Shown in pieces: positions 60,551 to 64,000 of a stretch of 64,000 nucleotides of DNA. Position numbers and translations under genes: made by a program. Origin of the DNA: Clostridium sp. DL-VIII. Lineage in GTDB: Bacteria; Bacillota; Clostridia; Clostridiales; Clostridiaceae. The notes under the pieces were generated by a model. The model was not told where the DNA came from. It saw only the letters and a list, made by a program, of their open reading frames with translations, and did not search any database. Where the stretch lies: NCBI RefSeq assembly GCF_000230835.1, contig NZ_CM001240.1:814501-878500 (forward strand), in the 5' to 3' direction. Positions within the stretch are counted from its first letter, which is position 1, and each line of letters starts with the position of its first letter.

Positions 60551-61084
60551 ATGAGAGTTACAGTTATAGCAAAGAATATGGAACTAACAGATGCACTAAG
60601 GGAAATAGTGCAAAAGAAGATAAGCAAATTGGAAAAGTATTTCTCAGGAAATGTAGAAGCAAAGGCTACATTAAGCGTTCAAAAAAATAGGCATAAAATC
60701 GAAGTGATGATTCCATTCAATGGGGTAATATTAAGAGGGGAAGAAGCAACTTCGGATATGTACAAATCATTAGATTTGGTTGAAGATAAATTAGAAAGAC
60801 AAATTAGAAAGCAAAAAACTCGATTATCAAGAAAACATAGCGAATCATTAAAATTTGCTGAAATAAATAATATAGATATAAAAGCTGAAGAAGAGGAACA
60901 TGGAAAATTAGTTAAAGTAAAGAAATTCGGTGTTAAACCAATGAATTCTGAAGAAGCTATTCTTCAAATGGATTTATTAGGACATAATTTCTTTGTATAT
61001 CAGGATGCAGATAGCAGTAAGGTAAATGTAGTTTACAAGAGGAAAGATGGAGATTACGGATTATTAGAACCAGAATTTATATAA
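60551..61084 (+). CDS. hpf: ribosome hibernation promoting factor, long form
   Basis: 177 residues. N-terminal S30AE domain (1-about 100, MRVTVIAKNMELTDALREIV) binds the 30S decoding region; C-terminal dimerisation domain (about 118-177, VKVKKFGVKPMNSEEAILQM, GHNFFVYQD) joins two ribosomes into the 100S dimer. The long form is typical of Firmicutes. GGAG lies just before the ATG. Confidence 0.96.
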   Translation: MRVTVIAKNMELTDALREIVQKKISKLEKYFSGNVEAKATLSVQKNRHKIEVMIPFNGVILRGEEATSDMYKSLDLVEDKLERQIRKQKTRLSRKHSESLKFAEINNIDIKAEEEEHGKLVKVKKFGVKPMNSEEAILQMDLLGHNFFVYQDADSSKVNVVYKRKDGDYGLLEPEFI

Positions 61085-61100
61085 GTTAAACATAAAGCGG

Positions 61101-61142
61101 CTGTCCAATGTGTATGAAAACTACATTTGGACAGTTCTTTTT
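61101..61142 (+). terminator. terminator after hpf
   Basis: CTGTCCAATGT (61101-61111) pairs with ACATTTGGACAG (61123-61134) with one bulge, then a T-run. From 61143 to 61297 I see no gene. Confidence 0.88.
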
Positions 61143-61297
61143 TAGTTTGGTATAAAAATAATAGTTTATTTTAAGTTAGATGAAGAATTAATATTGATAT
61201 TTATGTCAAAAATTATAAATAGTAACAATATAAATGTTAAGAAAAAGTTAATATTAGCCGTTTTACATAGGATCTAATACAAAAATCACTAGTTTTC

Positions 61298-61327
61298 TTG
61301 AAAAGAACATAGATAAAATGCTATAAT
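61298..61327 (+). promoter_or_regulatory. secA: sigma-A promoter of secA
   Basis: TTGAAA (61298-61303), 18-bp spacer, TATAAT (61322-61327), about 100 bases before the start. Confidence 0.6.
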
Positions 61328-61426
61328 TATAGAATACGTGATTTGTAAAATAAAACAGAAATTAAATTTTAATGAAAAGATTTATAAAATTTAATGTGAA
61401 ATATATAATTTCGAAAGGATGACATT

Positions 61427-63979
61427 ATGGGACTATTAGATGCCGTATTTGGAACATATAGTGAAAGAGAAGTTAGAAGACTTAAACCTACTATACAAAA
61501 AATAAATGATTTAGATGAAAACATGCAAAAACTTTCTGATGAGGAGCTTAAAGCAAAAACTGAAGAGTTTAAAGAAAGATTAGCTAATGGAGAAACTTTA
61601 GATGATATCTTAGCAGAAGCATTTGCAGTTGTGAGAGAAGCTTCAACAAGAGTTTTAGGGATGAAGCATTATGATGAACAACTTATGGGTGGAATGGTAC
61701 TTCACCAAGGAAGAATATCAGAAATGAAAACTGGTGAAGGTAAAACTTTAGTTGCAACATTACCAGCATATTTAAATGGATTAAGTGGAAATGGAGTTCA
61801 TATAGTAACTGTTAATGACTATCTTGCAAAAAGAGATGCAGAGCAGATGGGTGAGCTGTACGGGTTCTTAGGATTAACTACAGGGGTTATCGTACATGAA
61901 TTAAATAATGATCAAAGAAGAGAAGCATATGCTTCAGATATTACTTATGGAACAAATAATGAATTCGGATTTGACTACTTAAGAGATAACATGGTTATCT
62001 ATAAAGAAGAAAGAGTTCAAAAGCCATTAAATTTTGCAATAGTTGATGAAGTTGACTCAATTTTAATAGATGAAGCTAGAACACCACTTATAATCTCAGG
62101 TCAGGGAGAAAAATCTACTGAATTTTATAAGGTTGCAGATTATTTTGCAAAGAAGTTAGTAGAAGAAAGAGATTTTACAAAAGATGAAAAAGTTAATGCA
62201 ATATTATTAACTGATGAAGGTGTAAGAAAAGCAGAAACAACATTTAAAGTTGCAAACTATGCAGATGCTGAAAATATAGAATTACAACACTACGTAACTC
62301 AAGCCTTAAAAGCTAACTTTGCCATGAGAAGAGATAAAGATTACATGGTTAAGGATGGAGAAGTAATAATTGTTGATGAATTTACAGGAAGACTTATGGA
62401 AGGTAGAAGATACTCAGATGGTCTTCACCAAGCAATAGAAGCTAAAGAAGGAGTTAAGATTGCAAGAGAATCAAAAACTTTGGCTACTATTACATTCCAA
62501 AATTATTTCAGAATGTATAAGAAATTGTCAGGTATGACTGGTACAGCATTAACAGAAGAAAATGAATTTAGAGAAATTTATGGATTAGATGTAATTGTTA
62601 TTCCAACACATAGGCCAATTGCAAGAAAAGATAATCCGGATTTAGTATTTAGCACTGAAATAGGAAAGATAAAAGCAGTTGCGGATGAAGTAGAAAAAGC
62701 TCACGCTAATGGGCAGCCAGTTCTAGTTGGTACTGTAAGTATTGAAAAATCAGAGCTTGTTTCAAGTATGCTTAAGCAAAAGGGCGTACCACATCAAGTA
62801 TTAAATGCTAAATTCCATGAACAAGAAGCTGATATAATAAGCCATGCTGGTGAAAAGGGTATGGTTACTATAGCTACTAACATGGCAGGACGTGGTACTG
62901 ATATTAAGCTTGGTGAAGGAGTAGTTGAACTTGGAGGGCTTAAGATAGTAGGTACTGAAAGACATGAATCAAGAAGAATAGATAACCAATTAAGAGGGCG
63001 TTCAGGAAGACAAGGAGATCCAGGAGAATCTACATTCTTTATATCATTAGAAGATGACTTAATGAGAATATTTGGATCAGAAAAAATTCAAGGCGTTGTT
63101 GAAAGACTAGGTCTTAAAGAAGATGAAGCAATTGAGAGTAAGATGGTTTCAAAGGCTATAGAAAATGCTCAAAAGAAGGTTGAAGGTAACAACTTTGATA
63201 CAAGAAAACAATTATTAGGTTATGATGATGTAATGAATGTTCAAAGAGAAGTTATTTACAAGCAAAGATCAGAAGTACTTGAAGGCGAAGATGTAAAAGA
63301 AGAAGTATTAGGAATGACAAAAGAGATCATAGGAAATGCTGTTAATGCTCATATTACAGGTGAATCAGAGAATTATAGAGAAGAATTCCTTCATCTAATG
63401 GTAGCCTTACAAGAAATATGTATACCACCAAATTCAGTTAATCTGCCTAGCCTTGAAAACTTATCAAATGAAGATATAACTGAAAGTTTATTTGAAACTG
63501 CACGTGAATTCTATGAGAAAAAGGAAGAAGAATTCGGCTCAGAAAGATTAAGAGAAATTGAAAGAGTTGTTCTTTTAAGGGCTGTTGATACAAAGTGGAT
63601 GAATCATATAGATGATATGGATCATTTAAAACAAGGTATTGGTTTCCAATCATTTAAGCAAATTGATCCAGTTCAAGCATACCAAATGGAAGGTAGTGAG
63701 ATGTTTGATGAAATGATTAGAGCAATCAAAGAAGAAACTGTTAAACTATTATTCCATGTTAAGATAGAAGTAGCGCCTGAAAGAGTGAGAGTTGCACAAG
63801 AAACAGCAGCAGTCCATGCAGAAGCATCAAGTGCAGCAGTTGGCCCAGGTTCAGGAGCAGCACCAGCAAATGAAGGTCCAGCAGCACCAGTTAGAAACAT
63901 TGATAAGCATGGTAGAAATGAATTATGCCCATGTGGTAGTGGAAAGAAATATAAAAATTGCTGCGGAAGAGAAGCTTAA
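61427..63979 (+). CDS. secA: preprotein translocase ATPase SecA
   Basis: 850 residues, complete. Drives proteins through SecYEG. Nucleotide-binding fold 1 has Walker [15 protein letters not shown] and [16 protein letters not shown]; the second fold has [15 protein letters not shown] and the [13 protein letters not shown] block. After an A/P/G-rich linker (about 795-820) the C-terminal zinc site [14 protein letters not shown] binds SecB-like partners or lipid. GAAAGGATGA precedes the ATG. Typical primary SecA, not SecA2. Confidence 0.98.
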   Translation: MGLLDAVFGTYSEREVRRLKPTIQKINDLDENMQKLSDEELKAKTEEFKERLANGETLDDILAEAFAVVREASTRVLGMKHYDEQLMGGMVLHQGRISEMKTGEGKTLVATLPAYLNGLSGNGVHIVTVNDYLAKRDAEQMGELYGFLGLTTGVIVHELNNDQRREAYASDITYGTNNEFGFDYLRDNMVIYKEERVQKPLNFAIVDEVDSILIDEARTPLIISGQGEKSTEFYKVADYFAKKLVEERDFTKDEKVNAILLTDEGVRKAETTFKVANYADAENIELQHYVTQALKANFAMRRDKDYMVKDGEVIIVDEFTGRLMEGRRYSDGLHQAIEAKEGVKIARESKTLATITFQNYFRMYKKLSGMTGTALTEENEFREIYGLDVIVIPTHRPIARKDNPDLVFSTEIGKIKAVADEVEKAHANGQPVLVGTVSIEKSELVSSMLKQKGVPHQVLNAKFHEQEADIISHAGEKGMVTIATNMAGRGTDIKLGEGVVELGGLKIVGTERHESRRIDNQLRGRSGRQGDPGESTFFISLEDDLMRIFGSEKIQGVVERLGLKEDEAIESKMVSKAIENAQKKVEGNNFDTRKQLLGYDDVMNVQREVIYKQRSEVLEGEDVKEEVLGMTKEIIGNAVNAHITGESENYREEFLHLMVALQEICIPPNSVNLPSLENLSNEDITESLFETAREFYEKKEEEFGSERLREIERVVLLRAVDTKWMNHIDDMDHLKQGIGFQSFKQIDPVQAYQMEGSEMFDEMIRAIKEETVKLLFHVKIEVAPERVRVAQETAAVHAEASSAAVGPGSGAAPANEGPAAPVRNIDKHGRNELCPCGSGKKYKNCCGREA

Positions 63980-64000
63980 TTCAGTTAACAGATTAAAGTT

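Overview
The window is about 29% G+C. It has strong AGGAGG-type ribosome binding sites, frequent TTG starts and a full set of endospore genes. The gene order yyaC, mbl, spoIIID, spoIIQ, spoIID, murA, ywmB next to atpIBEFHAGDC, and the thiolase promoter, fit a Clostridium sensu stricto genome, probably of the solventogenic C. beijerinckii/saccharobutylicum type. That placement is inference from content, not a database match.

Region 1 (1-23065) is accessory and holds non-ribosomal peptide synthetases (NRPS). NRPS-A enters from the left edge and ends A-PCP-C. NRPS-B is [C-lobe]-A-PCP-C-A-PCP-C-A-PCP-TE. NRPS-C is Cs-[A fragment]-[C-lobe]-A-PCP-E-C-A-PCP-TE. Reading the ten specificity residues by eye gives the classical Leu code in four A domains and a surfactin-Glu-like code in two. 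The predicted outputs are a longer peptide ending Leu-Glu-Glu-Leu (A+B) and a short N-acyl-D-Leu-Leu (C). Two condensation C-lobes without N-lobes, and one internal A-domain fragment, look like in-frame module-deletion scars. Just after NRPS-C lies what reads as the broken start of an Sfp-type phosphopantetheinyl transferase. No MbtH, exporter or regulator gene is visible inside the window.

Region 2 (23207-38990) is core genome: a small DnaA-domain-IV-like protein, pyrG, rho, a GT28-type glycosyltransferase (minus), rpmE (minus), tdk, a DUF1385-PrmC fusion, prfA (the substrate of PrmC), a membrane protein, the threonylcarbamoyl-AMP synthase, rpiB, upp, a dCMP deaminase, wecB and the thiolase thlA with a strong sigma-A promoter.

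Region 3 (39546-46322) is the complete ATP synthase operon atpI-B-E-F-H-A-G-D-C, with a promoter in front and a terminator behind. Region 4 (46508-53752) carries envelope and sporulation genes: ywmB-like, murA, spoIID, spoIIQ (with a degenerate LytM domain), spoIIID, mbl/mreB, yyaC (minus) and a small exported protein. Region 5 (53912-63979) holds tRNA-Tyr, -Val, -Thr, -Tyr, a SAM-I riboswitch with metK, recD2, a ComFA-like protein lacking a Walker A motif, comFC, a structured RNA matching the raiA motif in position and form, hpf and secA.

Most core genes sit in short sigma-A units closed by clear hairpin terminators. The peptide synthetase block, at the left, is where novelty is concentrated.
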